A stretch of DNA of 64,000 nucleotides from Tupaia tana (taxonomy: Eukaryota > Chordata > Mammalia > Scandentia > Tupaiidae), in contig JAKSZU010000008.1 in the NCBI GenBank assembly GCA_026018925.1, positions 63,759,027-63,823,026 of the forward strand. Direction: 5' to 3'. Numbering within the stretch: the stretch's first letter is position 1; every line of letters begins with the position of its first letter. Made by a program: the position numbers and the translations under genes. Shown one piece after another: positions 11,855-24,230 of this stretch. Below the pieces are notes generated by a model, which worked only from the letters and a program-made list of their open reading frames with translations, did no database searches and was not told where the DNA came from.

Positions 11855-14560
11855 ATTAAGGGGTCATCAGTACTGGATGAAGAACATAGATAGAACTTCT
11901 GTTTGACAAATGATTTATCTAAGGCTGCCTCCAATAAGTCTTTGTATTAGATGCTGGGTGTGTGCCTAAAAAAATCCAACATGTGTTCAGTGAAAGCTTT
12001 TACTGCAGAAGTGCAGGCATTGGGAGACTGTGCAGTAGCCCTATTGTCACCATAGCAACCTTGCCGAGGGAAAGGCTGATGATTTAGTGTTCAGATGCCT
12101 CTTGGCTCTATACTTTTGGAACCCAAGCCTGTTTTTCTACTGTTCGAAAAGGCAAGTTTTACAGAGGATAATATCTATGCTGCCTTTAATTTCACTCAAG
12201 TGTCTCTCATGTCATTATGAGAAATGTAACATTTGGATCTTACCATCAAAGAGATATAATTGAATACGGCATAATGCGTTAATCTTTCATCTGCTTCAAA
12301 ATATTCTTATGCACCATTTTCATTTTCTACTTAAATACTTTATTGTCTTGCTTTGTAACTTCATAGCTTTTTCTTTAAATGTGAATGAAAGTGCTGTGGC
12401 TTTTAGAAAATATCAACTGCTTTATTAGAATTAAATCATCAAAGATTATACATAATACACCTGTCCAGGCCTGGTAAGTAACAGGGAGAGTCTTATAGAC
12501 TGGAGAGGCACACCTTGTTAAAATGATGTCCCAAATCTGAGGTAAGTCATTGGATTCTTTGTTTATGTAAAATGTATAATTAATTGATTCATACCTTTCT
12601 TATGCACAAAAGTTTGTATTTGGGGAGTTCTTTTACATATAGAATCATAGTTGAGCCTCACAAAAATCCTGGGAGGTATATGTGGCTAATCTCTGAAACC
12701 AGATAAAGGATAAAGGACAGATTTTATTGATAGGATCCCTCCACACTGCAAACTTCACAGAAAAGACAATACATACGCACTGCCCAGAGAAGACGTCTGC
12801 ACTATCCAGCCAAGACACATCACGGTTCCCACATCCACTCTCCCTCACATCTCACCTGCTTATGCTGGGGGCTTTCTTGGGCTCAGTCAGGGCTGACAAA
12901 GCACCATCTCCTAATCCTATCAGCTGTGCGAGCAAGCGCTGCCGTCTCTCTCAGTGACCCGATGTTGGGTGATCTGCACAGCAACAAGAGCAGCTGACGT
13001 GCTTTGCAACACGTCATGAAGAAAGGAAACTGCATTCTGGGGCATCCTGGGATTTTTTTTTTGGTGGTGGGGTGGAGACCTACATTTTTCTTCCCAGAAA
13101 CAGAGCTCCCATTTTCTCGTAAGAGCACGTGTTAGTGATCAGCCCTCTTCTTCCTGTATATGTTTTATTGTTAGTATATGGTTAAAGTGTTTTAATGTTA
13201 TAAAACTATAATAACTAGGATTATGCAAGATCACTGCCAGAGGAGGGGGCTAAGAGAGGACTTGGGGCAGAGAGGAGAAGGGATAACCTGAGGCAGGGCT
13301 GGTTTGAATATTCACCGAGTTCCGAGTGTGCCAATTATCTCTGCTCTGCAAATGCGTTTTTAGTCAGAAGCATCTCTCAGCAAAAATTCGACTAAGGGGA
13401 AGTCCAGATACAGAGGCAGATGCTGGGGTCTGGGGGCTTCGAAGGATGATAAGGATGTAGTCTTCTGCTTGTCTGCTGGGTGAGCAGACAAGGTTGTATC
13501 CCCCAAATGCTGCCTGCTGTTTATGCCTTATGTCCATCTGTATAAATAGGGCGAGGTACTAGCCAGAAACATAGGAACAGTGATTGTATGAAACAAAACG
13601 GGGACATGAGGTTGGACAGTAAGTGCATACTTTTTGGGACAGTGAATTCAAATGATGGAAATTAAGATGCTCTGGGAAGCAGGAGTGTCAAGTTTGCTTT
13701 CCAGGTAGAGGAAATGGAGTCTTGACATTTACCTAATGAAATGCTTCAGATATCACAATTTGTTGCTCTCACAGATTTACAGAAAGGGCAAAGAAAGCTA
13801 TTGGTAAGGGAGGCACAGGAAGGCCTAAATCCGGAAGCAGAATTCTGGGCATGATAGAGAAACACCTTTTTTTCCCCTAAGAAAAGGACAGTCAAAAATT
13901 GCTTGAACCTAGCAAGGTAGCTGTCTAGAGAGAAGATGAGGCAGAGACTTATCTCAGATACACATGGCAGAAGGAGAGAAGGTACCCTAATAGAGAGGCA
14001 CTGAGGAATTCATTCAGCACCTATGATAGTCTAGGTTTAGGAACAAATTTCACACTCTGGATTCCCAGAAAGTGGATCTATGTATGGCTAAATGTGTGTT
14101 ACATTAAAAAGAATTTATTCTCCATCATATCATTTATTTCCACTAACTTTTTACTTGTCTTTCCTTCTACTTCTAGTAAAAATCCTTTGAATAATAATTT
14201 TGCCTTTATTTCTGCTAAAAGACTGGGGCAGGGAAAAGGAGGACTTTGAAATTGTCTACTCAAAGGGCAAGAACATTACTGCAAAACAGAGCAGAGCGCC
14301 TCTAGAGGCCAACTATAGGATGACAGCTATAGAAGCCCAGGGGACTAGCTGGGCTTCTGAATGCCAACGCAATTTCTCCCGCGACAGTTTTAGAGCCCAG
14401 AGCAGTTATGATCTAGGAGTTTCCACCTCCTAGGCCATTTCTGTGAACCATCTATTTTATACGGAAATATTGTGACCTAGTTCGTAAATTTAGCCCTTAC
14501 TCCATATGTACTCCTAGCTCCTCTTCAATGCACTAGAGAAAAATGTAAGAAAATAAATAA
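11855..14560. other. No gene recognised
   Basis: 2.7 kb of mixed-complexity sequence with no long frame of coding character and no repeat family I could name with confidence. Confidence 0.6.
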
Positions 14561-14562
14561 AT

Positions 14563-14725
14563 GGAGGGCCAACAGGTACCCTGGTGAAGACGCTGGACTC
14601 TCACATGGCTGGCTGTGGTTCAAGTCCCAGACCTAGTGACTTGTTTTCTCAATTTCTCTCTCTTTCTCTTTCTGGTGAGTTCACATGCCCTATAGCAAAT
14701 TAAAAAAAAAATAATAATAATAAAC
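14563..14725 (+). mobile_element. Short-form SINE (about 160 bp)
   Basis: The tRNA-like head and cagacctagtgactt pass directly into the TC-rich end and ccctatagcaaatt, with the middle block missing, as in the copy at 35,059. Confidence 0.75.
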
Positions 14726-14865
14726 AAAACTAAATAATTCTTAAAAATAAATCTAGAATTTGGGAATCTGGCTTGGGTTGTTTCATCTGTCCATGTGTCT
14801 CCTTCACCTACTTCTAGAATGATGTTCGATCAGGGAGAAAAAAAATTACTTTTAAAAAAAACTGT

Positions 14866-15120
14866 AGGGGCCAGGAGGTAACATGGTGGTTAAGGTGCTG
14901 GACTACCACATGGTCAACTGTGGTTCTAGCTCTAGACATGATGACTTGAAAATCACATTGGGTGCTTGTGTGCATGTTCCCAAAATCTCAAGAGGAGAAT
15001 GGAGAAGGGAGTGGCGTGGCCATCCACCTTAAGGAGTGATTTCTCATTTTCCGTCTCTCTTTCTCTCTCCAGTGAGCACGCATGCCCTATAGCAAAACCT
15101 AAAAACAACTTCAAAAAACA
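14866..15120 (+). mobile_element. Old SINE
   Basis: A full-length diverged copy with head ggggccaggaggtaacatgg and end ccctatagcaaaacc. Confidence 0.8.
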
Positions 15121-15661
15121 AAAGCTATAATATTTTCTTTTTAAAGGTACTAAAATATCATCAAAATTTTGGAAACTAAATGAAAAGGGAATGACTCATC
15201 ATCTTTTTGCCCTAACATCAATTATCCATATTCCTTCCATTAGCATTTTTGTGCATTTGCTTTCAGGCTTATCTACTGTGAATCAAAAATAGCACTGTTA
15301 AAATGAGAATAAAATTCTAAGTGACATCCACTTGGTTGGAGTTTCTTAATGCCACCACATCGGGCTGTTTCTGGATGACTACGGTAGGCTTGAATGCTGC
15401 TGTTTTTCCATGACGTTACTCACTTCTACCTGACCTCTGGGCACCAATCTGAGATACAGTGCTCTCCAGGACTCTTTGTCATGGTGGACAAACAGCTGGG
15501 ACAGCTTTTAGGAGCTTAGAAGCTCCAGAGTGGCTTCTTGGGTCCCTGGCCTTGGTGGTGACTGGATCAGTCTGAAGTCTTAAGAAGAGCTGCTGGTGGA
15601 AAATGAGCAAAGCTATGGCTGGAGAAATTACCTCAGCTCAGGCCATAGAAACATTTCTGTA

Positions 15662-15885
15662 GGGATCACCAGATGGCATGGAGGGTAAGGTTGCTGGATG
15701 CCACATGGCTAACTGCATGGTTCGAGTCCTGGACCTGGCAGCTTGAAAATCATGCTGGGTAATGTATGTGAGCACCCAAAGTCCCAAGAGGAAAAGGAGG
15801 GGGGGTGGTTCACTTTCCCTTTCTTTCTCTTTTCTGGGCAAGGGCACACACCCTATGGTAAAACAAATGATGACAGGAAGAAAGA
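15662..15885 (+). mobile_element. Old SINE leading into a purine tract
   Basis: A diverged copy with ggttcgagtcctggacctgg. Its tail has expanded into the purine microsatellite that follows. Confidence 0.78.
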
Positions 15886-16018
15886 AAAGAAAGAAAGAAA
15901 GAAAGAAAGGAGGGAGGGAGGGAGGGAGGGAGGGAGGGAGGGAGGGGGGAGGGAAGGGGGGGGAGGAAGGAAGGAAGGAAGGAAGGAAGGAAGAAAGAAA
16001 GAAGGAAGAAAAGAAAAA
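15886..16018 (+). repeat. Homopurine microsatellite (AAAG, GGGA, GAAG)
   Basis: About 130 nearly uninterrupted purines, changing from AAAG units to GGGA units to GAAG units. It arose from a SINE tail. Open frames here are artefacts. Confidence 0.95.
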
Positions 16019-16163
16019 CACCTGTGTCCCTCTCTGTTAAGAAGCCCAGATATTGGCTTATCATAATGTGATGCTAATTCAGGGAGAGCAGGACAATAGA
16101 GCAAATATTCCAAGTCTGCAGAGAGATCTGTGATAAGAAAATGGAAATTAACATAGGACATGA

Positions 16164-16410
16164 GGGGCCAGCAGAGGGTGTAATGCTTATGTAGCCGGAA
16201 TCTCACATGGCTGACCGTGGTTCAAGTCTTAGACCCGGCGGCTTGAAACTCATGCCCCAAATCCTGAGAGAAGAAAGGAGGAGAAGGGACTGTGGCATGG
16301 CTATCCTCCCTGGGAGGTGATTTCTCACTTTCTATCTCTCTGTCTCTCTCTGTCTCCCCAGGGAGTTCACTTGCCCTATAGCAAAAACCTCTCTTAAAAC
16401 AAACAAACAA
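16164..16410 (+). mobile_element. Old SINE
   Basis: A full-length diverged copy with head ggggccagcagagggtg and end ccctatagcaaaaacctctc. Confidence 0.82.
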
Positions 16411-16459
16411 AAAAACGAAGGACAAGAATTCTTGAGTCCCATAGGCCTGGAATAGAGTC

Positions 16460-16745
16460 CTTGTTTGCCTCTTTCTGACAGTGCTACCTTAGGCAAATTG
16501 CTCAGCCATTCTAGGACTCAACATGTGGTAAGTGCATGTTCCTTAAAAAGAAAGGAAGATCCAGTTGCACCAGTTAATATCTTTGGTCAAATTAACTTCT
16601 CTGAGCCTTATTTTCACACCTGTAAAATGCTCTTAATAATAGTAATTAGCTTATAATACTGTTATAAGGATTAGACAAGAATACATGCAAAACAGCCTTC
16701 AGGTCTGGAGCACGGTTAGAGCTTAATATTATAGCTATCCTCTCT
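16460..16745 (+). mobile_element. MIR
   Basis: ttaggcaaattgctcagcc, aacttctctgagccttattt, then cacctgtaaaatgctc and a tail-like end. Confidence 0.8.
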
Positions 16746-16975
16746 CCCTCAGGCTCAAGTGATTCCAACCACCACTGCTGCCTCCTGCTTACTTATTTCA
16801 CATTCTCCTTATCCTAAAGCTTGTTATTAAAGGGGAACAAGCTTTCCCCAAATGATGTATGACCTATAAAAAAGGAAACTGAATTCTTGATTAGAAAACA
16901 TGTTGATAAGATTTTTCCTCCCAAAAGTAAATCAAAAGGGTTAGGAGAGAAGGCGTGATAAATGACTAGATACCA

Positions 16976-17115
16976 TCATTCATTCATTCATCCACCAATG
17001 TTTCCTTCATTTATATTATGAGTCAGGCACTGGCTCAGCCACTGTTTTCAGGGTATGCATTGTAAGATGGACACTATGTCTTGCCCTCAGTGTCTCACAG
17101 TCTAATAGAGACATG
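16976..17115 (-). mobile_element. L2 3' end fragment
   Basis: The complement of the L2 3' end: a cattcattcattcatcc repeat, gagtcaggcactggc, and tgtctcacagtctaatagag. Confidence 0.65.
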
Positions 17116-17934
17116 GGGATGGCCATCAGCTGTTACAATATTCAGTGAGTTGGCACTGTGACAGATGCCCAGAGGGCTTGCCAGCATCTGAATTAGTCTG
17201 GGGTCTGAAGCTTCCAGGAATGAATTTTGAGATGAATTTTGAAGGATGAGCAATAGGTCCTATTACAATTTTGGCTTCTTCAGAGTCCCCTTTTCTCTAC
17301 GTTCTCTCCTTTCTCCTTCCTCATCTGGTGTTCTCACCTTTCCCTTCCCCTCCACCCTCTTCCTCCTCCTTCTCTTGCTTTTCTTTTCCCTCTAGTTTTC
17401 TTTTTATTTCTTCTTTAAGATATTTCTGCTGCTTTATATGCCCCCAATGGATTGATGCAGAGAGAACCAGCTTTGGGTACCCACCCCATCCTTACTGCCT
17501 GTCTGTAACTTCCTGAAATAAAAAGATTTGTTCCAGAGCCTTGATCACCTAGCACATAGAACCAAACACCATACTTCATGCTTCCACCAGTAGTTGTTAA
17601 TTGGCAGTGTTATTTAAAATGTAAGAACGTCATGTTATACTGCCACCTATTGGTTTGTTACTGAATCTTTCTTTTGACAGGTAAAATCTATTGGTTTGCA
17701 AAATCAGGTCTTCATAACAAAGCTTAATCGTAATTGTATTCAAACTATCAGCACTATTTTTAAAAACATAAGGCTACACATAACTGAATGCTGATGAACA
17801 GAATCACTATTCAGTAGGTCTGGGATAATGATCAAGTGCTTTGATAAGTAAGGTTACACACAATTTTCTTCTGTGTACCTCTGAGCTATTTTAGACAAGT
17901 TTGGTAACATCTCTCTCTTCACATTTATTTAGAA

Positions 17935-18170
17935 GTTTTTTTTTTTCTTGATTTATGATAGAGTGCATGTGAGAGAGAGAGACAGAAGAGAGAAACGAGC
18001 ATCCTCCACAGGTCTGGTCATGCCATGATCTTCTGCCTCCAGTCCTCAAGCCTGTGTTATCTGGGGCTGACTGGGCCTGGGACTCAGACCAAGCATTTGA
18101 ACTGTAGTCACCTTATGGGATACAGCTTCCCTTGAGCACTACCACTGAACCAGGAAGCCAGCCCTGTACC
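17935..18170 (-). mobile_element. Old SINE
   Basis: A very degenerate minus-strand copy with a GA-rich start and a B-box-like tttgaactgtagtc. Confidence 0.5.
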
Positions 18171-18554
18171 TTTGCATTCTTATTTATAAAGTATGTGTAT
18201 GGTTCCACTACACAGACCTGTTTTGAAGATTAAATCCTATAACACTTATAATAAGCTAAGTATGGTCTCTTGTACAAATTGAGGATTCAATGACAGATTT
18301 CTTATTCTCCTGCCTCTTTTCTTCTCTCCTTCCTCAATTCACAATAACCTTGGGGAGGAAAAACTATGTGATTCAGGTTTAGCTGAACATTGGTAAACCC
18401 TTCTAAAACAAGAATGGTAAATGATATTCAGATGGTTCCTATAGTTGTTCTCAGGTCTGGTTTTGTTGTAAAGAGTAGACATATTTTTTAGCAGTCTGAG
18501 GTTTCTAAAACAATTAAGTAGAAATTACAGTTAGTTTCCTTATACACCCTCACC

Positions 18555-18960
18555 AAGTTCTAGCTTTTTAAATCTTACTTTATTTGATACATTCAATCAC
18601 TATACATCACTACAGCTTGTAAAGTGAATTTATCCAACATGAATATACTTCACAACAATCCAGCTGAAGATACTAACCACATTATCAACAGATAATCATC
18701 CATTTCTGTGTCTCATAAACTTCTTGCCTCTGTTTTTCTCCCTGATTCGTTTCCTCACACTCTCCCCCTTCTCTCACTCTCTTCCCACACTGTCTCTAGT
18801 ATTTATAATCATTTTCCATGCTTCTGTATCCTCCAATCTTTCAGTTTCCACCATAGAATGAGGACAGTTGGTATATATTAAGTGGAGACATACAATGTCT
18901 CTCTTTCATAGCCTGGCAGTAAACCTTCTATATTTGTCCACTTTCTATCTAAGGTCTAGT
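18555..18960 (-). mobile_element. L1 3' end, 5' truncated
   Basis: The minus-strand 3' UTR starts after a degenerate A-tail near 18,555 and runs to gccaggctatgaaagagaga (complement, near 18,915), at the end of ORF2. It matches the forward 3' UTRs at 34,700 and 60,700 in block order. Confidence 0.75.
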
Positions 18961-19504
18961 TTTTAAAAAATAATTGAACACAATCCATTCCCCCATCTAT
19001 TTGATTAACTAGGTATAATTGTACTCTACGTTTTAAAAAAAGCACAAATAAGTGCCTATCAGATATAGCCACACCCTTCTGTTCCTCCACCCTTCCTCAT
19101 ACTCACTACCTATTCTGGTTTGCCTCTGAGGTCTTCTGTGTCTCTATAATGAATTCCAAACCTAGAGTTCTGGAACTTACCCAGCTCTTCTTAACAGCTC
19201 TACTTCTCCTCTGACCTGAAGTTGAACACAGGGGAAATCCCTCTGACCTCATGACTGAATGGCACTGCTTGTCTTGCTCTCCAACTGTAATGGCGCCTCA
19301 GGGCTGTCTCTCCCGTGGGTGTTCTCTCTTCCACAGAGTCTATTTTAAACCTTCTCTGATATTATACCCTACTATTCTACACTCATGCTATGCAGAACTC
19401 ATGCTATGCAGATGTCTTTATTTTCTGATTGACAAACAAAGAGTATGAAGAGAATGTTCTCAATCTGCCTCCAAACCTAAAACCTCACCTGCCTCCAACC
19501 ATCC

Positions 19505-19625
19505 CTCTCACTTTGACTTAACCAATATACAATGTATTCAGGATGGTAAAATTCATTGGGTATATTGTAATAATACACAGTGACTGAATGTAAAATTAAT
19601 TAACTATTAATTACAAAAAAAAGAA
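19505..19625 (+). mobile_element. Short L1 3' tail
   Basis: About 115 bp matching the last part of the L1 3' UTR (ccaatatacaatgtattcag, then a tgactgaatgtaaa end) with a short A-rich tail. Confidence 0.6.
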
Positions 19626-19664
19626 TGGAAGATGTGCTTATTTTTATACAAGGATCAATCCCTT

Positions 19665-19862
19665 ATTCGAGCTTTGAGTCCCATCCTTTATGCCTCTTAA
19701 GGGAAGTTATCCTACCAGTTAGTTTTTCTAACTCTCCAAGGTTTTATTTTCTTATCTGTAAAATGGAATCATCTTAGTACTTACTTCGAAGGACTAATGT
19801 GAGCATCAAAGAACTGGGAAAAGTGCCTGGTACCTAGTAAGTGCTCAATGAATGTTAGCTCT
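19665..19862 (+). mobile_element. MIR
   Basis: tcttatctgtaaaatggaat followed by gtgcctggtacctagtaagt and tcaatgaatgttagct. Confidence 0.75.
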
Positions 19863-19869
19863 ACTATTT

Positions 19870-20030
19870 TCAAAATCTTTATTTAAATTTATTTATTTAC
19901 ATTCACTCACTATACATCATTACAGTATACAAAATGAGATTTTCCATCCAGAATACACTGTCTATTGGCTCAATCAAGCACATCAACATATGTGTTATCA
20001 TCAACAAATATTATTAACTGTTATTCTTGT
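19870..20030 (-). mobile_element. Short L1 3' tail
   Basis: Minus-strand L1 3' UTR end. Read as the complement it shows the tgtaatgatgtatagtgagt and ttctggatggaaaatctcat type blocks after an A/T-rich tail. Confidence 0.65.
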
Positions 20031-20174
20031 TTTAATAACTTTTAACTTACTTTTTACTAGGCATTTCACATCAGCACTTAAACATGCTGAAACCTTTCCC
20101 TACAAAACAACTTCAACTATTGTATCTTTCTGATATCACCCGGTTGCTTCTCCCCATTCATCATCGAACTTTTT

Positions 20175-20545
20175 AAAGAAATGTATTATTTACATTTAAT
20201 TACCATACATCTTTACAGTGTACAAAACATGTACATGTTTTTCTCCCCAGCACGAATATAGTGCATATCAGCCAAGACAAAGACATTGTCCTATACATTA
20301 TTATTGGCAGAAAACTTTTTATTTTATGTGAATTCACCATGTTTTTTTCCTGTTCCCTTCCCTATCCTACTACTCACTCCCTATTATCAGCCCCCACCAC
20401 TATATCCACAGTTGTCCTCTTTGCTGTTATACCCTCCAAGTTTCCAGTTTCTGCTGTACAGTGCGGAGATTCACTATATATTGAGAGGAGAGGTACCAAG
20501 TCTGTCTTTCATAGTCTGGCTTGCTCACACTGAACTTCTAAAACA
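20175..20545 (-). mobile_element. L1 3' end, 5' truncated
   Basis: The minus-strand 3' UTR runs from the A-rich tail at about 20,175 to the ORF2 end near 20,530 (complement of gccagactatgaaagacaga). It is a separate insertion from the one at 19,870. Confidence 0.7.
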
Positions 20546-20699
20546 GAGTTAATTGTCTGCATCATAAGTCTCACTCCTTGTCTCTTGACCCAACCAATAC
20601 ACACAGTACCTATCATACTACTAAACAGCTATTTTTGAAAGTCACAGATCACCTCCATGAGACCTCTATGTGGTTAGCTGAATGACTAGTTTCTATCCT

Positions 20700-20968
20700 G
20701 TTTTTGTACAGTTTTTCTTTATTCATTATAGAGCATATGCACATGCACAGGACTAGGTGGGGGTCACAGAGGAAGCATCTTACACGGATGAGCATCTTAC
20801 ATAGGACACAATTCCCTTCTATTCCTCCAGCCAATCCAATGGAGTTTGGGTACTCATGGGCGTGTCATGTGTTTCAGGCTGACCAGACTGGGGATCTAAA
20901 CTGTGGTTGCTATGTCGGATCCAGCTTTCCTTGAGCGGTGTATTATTGCCATGCCGTGGAGCCAGTCC
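20700..20968 (-). mobile_element. Old SINE
   Basis: A very degenerate minus-strand copy with the expected block order (tagagcatatgcac, tctaaactgtggttgc, tgccgtggagccag). Confidence 0.5.
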
Positions 20969-21587
20969 TTATCTTAATCTTGACTTCTCATCAGCCTTCG
21001 GTACATTTCTGAAAACTTTTTTTTTTCCTTCCCCATAATACCACCCTACTTTTTTTTTTTTTCTCTTTTTCTCAGTATCTTTCAGTCTGTTCCTTCATGT
21101 TAGTATTGCTGTGTTTCAAACGCTAATCCTTATAAGCTTCCATCCCACCTTCTATCCCTGGATAATATCTTTCTTTCCAATTGTTTCAATTATTATTTAC
21201 AGACAGATCTTCTATAACTTCTATAAATCCACTTCTCTATTCCATGATAATCCCATAATCCATTTGGATATTTTAACTTTTATATCCCACAGGGTCCATA
21301 AACTCAGTGTATTTGAAACTGAATTCATCATAATTTCTCCAAAAGCTGATCTTACACTGTGTTCCCTAAGTTAATAAGTGGTATCCCCATGCAGACCCTG
21401 GAGGCTCCATGACATTCTTAACTCCTCTCTCCCTTACTATTATAACTAATTGGAACCTAAATCCTATCTGTTCTACCTGGTAATCACATCTTAAAAATAT
21501 GCTCCTTTCTCTACCACCCCCTCTTGTCAGGATTTCTAAGCTGCCAAACTTACCACCCTTTAGTTCATTAAAATTTTTTTTTATTTT

Positions 21588-21850
21588 GGGACCAGCAGTT
21601 AGCGTAATGGCTATGTCGCTGGATTCCCACGTAGTCGACCGCGGTTCGCGTCCCGGACCTGGTGGCTTAAAACTCACGCCGGGCGCGTGTGCGTGCGTGC
21701 CCAAGATCCCGAGAGGAGAATGGAGGAGAAGGGATTGCGGCGTGGCCAACCCCCCTGGGGGGTGATTTCTCGCTTTCTGTCTCTCTGTCTCTCTCTGTCT
21801 GTCTGGCAAGCGCACACGCCCTATAGCAAAAAACCTCTCCCCCCCCAAAA
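21588..21850 (+). mobile_element. Young tRNA-derived SINE
   Basis: A full-length copy. It has an A box TAGCGTAATGG and a B-box-like GGTTCGCGTCC, the GTCGAC diagnostic, a CpG-rich body and the ccctatagcaaaaaacctct end. Flanks aaaatttttttttatttt and aaaattttattttatttt fit a target duplication. Confidence 0.9.
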
Positions 21851-21857
21851 ATTTTAT

Positions 21858-22012
21858 TTTATTTTAAAATGTATTTTCTATATTTAATTACTATACATCA
21901 TCACAGCTTGTAAAATGAATTATCCCAGCATGAGTACACTGCACATCAGTCCAGTTACAGATATCATATACATTATCGTCAATAGACAATTCTCCATTTC
22001 TGTCCATTTTAA
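21858..22012 (-). mobile_element. Short L1 3' tail inside L2
   Basis: A minus-strand L1 3' UTR end next to a young SINE. L2 sequence continues on both sides, so the L1 tail and the SINE split an L2. Confidence 0.65.
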
Positions 22013-22344
22013 ACAGCAGCTAGAATAATCTCTCCGAAATGCAGATCTGATCATTCTCCACAATATACATCCCCTGGCCCCAGCTGAAACCTTTCAGTGC
22101 TCCTCACTGCATTCACTGCATAGTCCCGCCAGACCCCCCTTATTGAATCCTTACATTCCGCCTTTGGCTTTCACAAATATTCCTTGTACCTAGAACACTC
22201 TTGCCAGTCTTCTCCTTTCACTGCTGTCCAGTTCCTACTGCCCTTCAGTAGGAAGGATAATTTGTTTTGTTAGGGTCATGCAATTTACTTCTCTCTTGTG
22301 TGTGAAATAGGAGAGAATGATTTCTGATTTTGAAATACTTTCTG

Positions 22345-22635
22345 GCTAGCCTGTCGTGTGGTGGCTGGATCCCACATGGCAGACTGCACGGTTCGAGTCT
22401 CAGACCTGGTGACTTGAGAAACACATATACATGCCTGCATGTATATGTGCGTGCCCAACATCCTGAAAGGAGGGAGAAATGGAGGAGAAGGGATTGCAGT
22501 GTGGCCATTCCCCATGCAGGGTGCTCTTGCCCTTTCCTCCTCACTCTCTGTCTCTCTCCAACAAGTACATGTGATTTCTGGCAAAACAAAACCCAAAACA
22601 ACAAAACCAAAAATCAAAAACCAAAACCAAACTAA
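22345..22635 (+). mobile_element. Old SINE
   Basis: A diverged copy with a duplicated tacatgcctgcatgtatat stretch and an A-rich CAAAA tail. Confidence 0.75.
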
Positions 22636-23090
22636 TAAACAAAAACCCTTTCTGCTGTAATTATAGGTGTGGATAGCTCCATGGAAAGATAAGGCCATTT
22701 TAAACATGATGAACAAAGAAGTTTTGTTTGCTTTCAAGCATGTAACATGAGTTGTACGACAATCTAAAAGAATTTTTAAGTGACCAAATGAAATAATGAC
22801 GTCCAAATGGGTATGACTTGAAAAGCTTCTCTCAGAGAAAATACTTACATTTAATCTTATGTATTATAAAATATTAACCTTAGCTTCATTATTTTAATAG
22901 ACTCACTTCCTTTGAGTGAGAATTCTAAGAATACTCTTTGAAATAGTATTCCCCAGATTCCTTATTATGTTTTTTTTCTCCTACTGCTTATCTGACTTTT
23001 AGCATTAAAATACAAAACATTCTAGACAAGAATTTATTTTGAAAAAGACACCAGCATATATATTTATACATATTGATATATTGAGTCATT

Positions 23091-23156
23091 GGAAAAGTCA
23101 TGATGCATTTTTCTATGCTTTTCTATGCATTGCTTTTTTAATGTTATAAACTCAGG
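23091..23156. mobile_element. Palindromic mariner-like MITE
   Basis: ttgagtcattggaaaagtca, then tgatgcatttttctatg and a complementary right arm (ctatgcattgcttttttaat). It shares its left arm with the copy at 5,422. Confidence 0.5.
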
Positions 23157-23199
23157 ATAATGCAGCCCTTTGAATGTATATATGCCTTAGGTTGATCTA

Positions 23200-23467
23200 T
23201 TTTTTTTTTTTTTTTGAGAGGTTTTCGCTATAGGGCGCGTGCGCTCACCAGAAAGACAGAGAGAGACAGAGAGATAGAAAGCGAGAAATCACCCCCCAGG
23301 GGGGATGGTCACGCCGCAATCCCTTCTCCTCCATTCTCCTCTCGGGATCTTGGGCACAAACGCACACGCGCCCGGCATGAGTTTTAAGCCCCCTGGTCCA
23401 GGACGTGAACCGCGGTCGACTACGTGGGAGTCCAGCGACATAGCCATTACGCTAACTGCTGGTTCCC
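23200..23467 (-). mobile_element. Young tRNA-derived SINE
   Basis: A full-length minus-strand copy with a T-run of about 15, the ggttttcgctatagggcgcg end and a CpG-rich body. It carries the GTCGAC diagnostic and the gctaactgctgg head. Confidence 0.9.
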
Positions 23468-23696
23468 AAGAGCAGCAGATTTCTTAATGCTTCAGGTACA
23501 AAGTATGGAAGTGTGAATTTGTTAAAGCCAATATGTTTTTACTTCCCTTAAACATCTGGAATTTTTGCATATAAGTCATTCTTTTTTTCTGCCTACACTT
23601 ACAACAGGATTCTAAATCCAGAACTATCTCTAAAGGAACAGATGGTGAAATTTAGAGGATGAGGAATAAATATATAATTAAAACTTTTCTATTTGT

Positions 23697-23950
23697 GGGC
23701 CAGCAGGCAGCATAGTGATTAAAGTGCTGGACTCCCACATGGCTGACAGACGTTTAAGTCCCAGACCTGGTGGCTTGAAATTCACCCCAGGTGCATGTGT
23801 CTGCATGCCCAAAATTCTGAAAGGAGAGTGGAGAAGGGATTGAAGTATGGCCATCCTCCTTGGGGGGTTGATTTCTCACTTTCTGTTTCTCTGTTTCACT
23901 CTTTCTGGGGAGCGCACATGCCCTATAGCAACAATTTCTGTTAAAAAAAA
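23697..23950 (+). mobile_element. Old SINE
   Basis: A full-length older copy with head gggccagcaggcagcatag. It is directly followed by a truncated L1. Confidence 0.82.
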
Positions 23951-23959
23951 ATCTTCCAT

Positions 23960-24230
23960 TTTTCTGAGAAGTATTTCATGATAGGTAAAGTCTTTTTACA
24001 AGCAAAATGAGAAATAGTGATTGATTGTTAAAAAATAATAATTAGAGTTATAATAATAATGATTGGGGAAAACATTGAAAAGATATTGGATGAAGTGGGG
24101 AGATTAAGGTCTCTGTATTGACTGACGTGCATGGCATTTCCTTTTGAAAAAGCAATGTAATACACTGTAAAGTTACATGTAATCCAATGTAATATAAAGA
24201 AGATTATGATGATAATAAAAATTAAAAAAC
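23960..24230 (+). mobile_element. 5'-truncated L1, extended 3' UTR type
   Basis: About 270 bp closely matching 57,298-57,565, from ctgagaagtatttcatgat to a gatgataataaa tail. Flanking repeats cttccatttttc (about 23,952) and cttctatttttc (about 24,231) fit a target duplication. Confidence 0.78.

Larger units (their letters stand above)
20995..22262 (+). mobile_element. L2, interrupted by a SINE and an L1 tail
   Basis: 20,995-21,585 shows L2 blocks such as gaaactgaattcatcataat followed by ttacactgtgttccctaag. 22,015-22,262 continues with cagatctgatcattctccac and cttgtacctagaacactctt. The SINE (21,588) and L1 tail (21,858) lie between. Confidence 0.7.

Noticed and set aside
15638-16206. Lys/Glu/Arg/Gly-rich and Ser/Pro/Phe-rich frames
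   Set aside because: Translations of the purine microsatellite, not genes.
21366-21848. 160-codon minus-strand frame, and many similar frames with RQRETERQKARNHPPGG
   Set aside because: These are translations of the tRNA-derived SINE, repeated at each copy. The SINE is non-coding.
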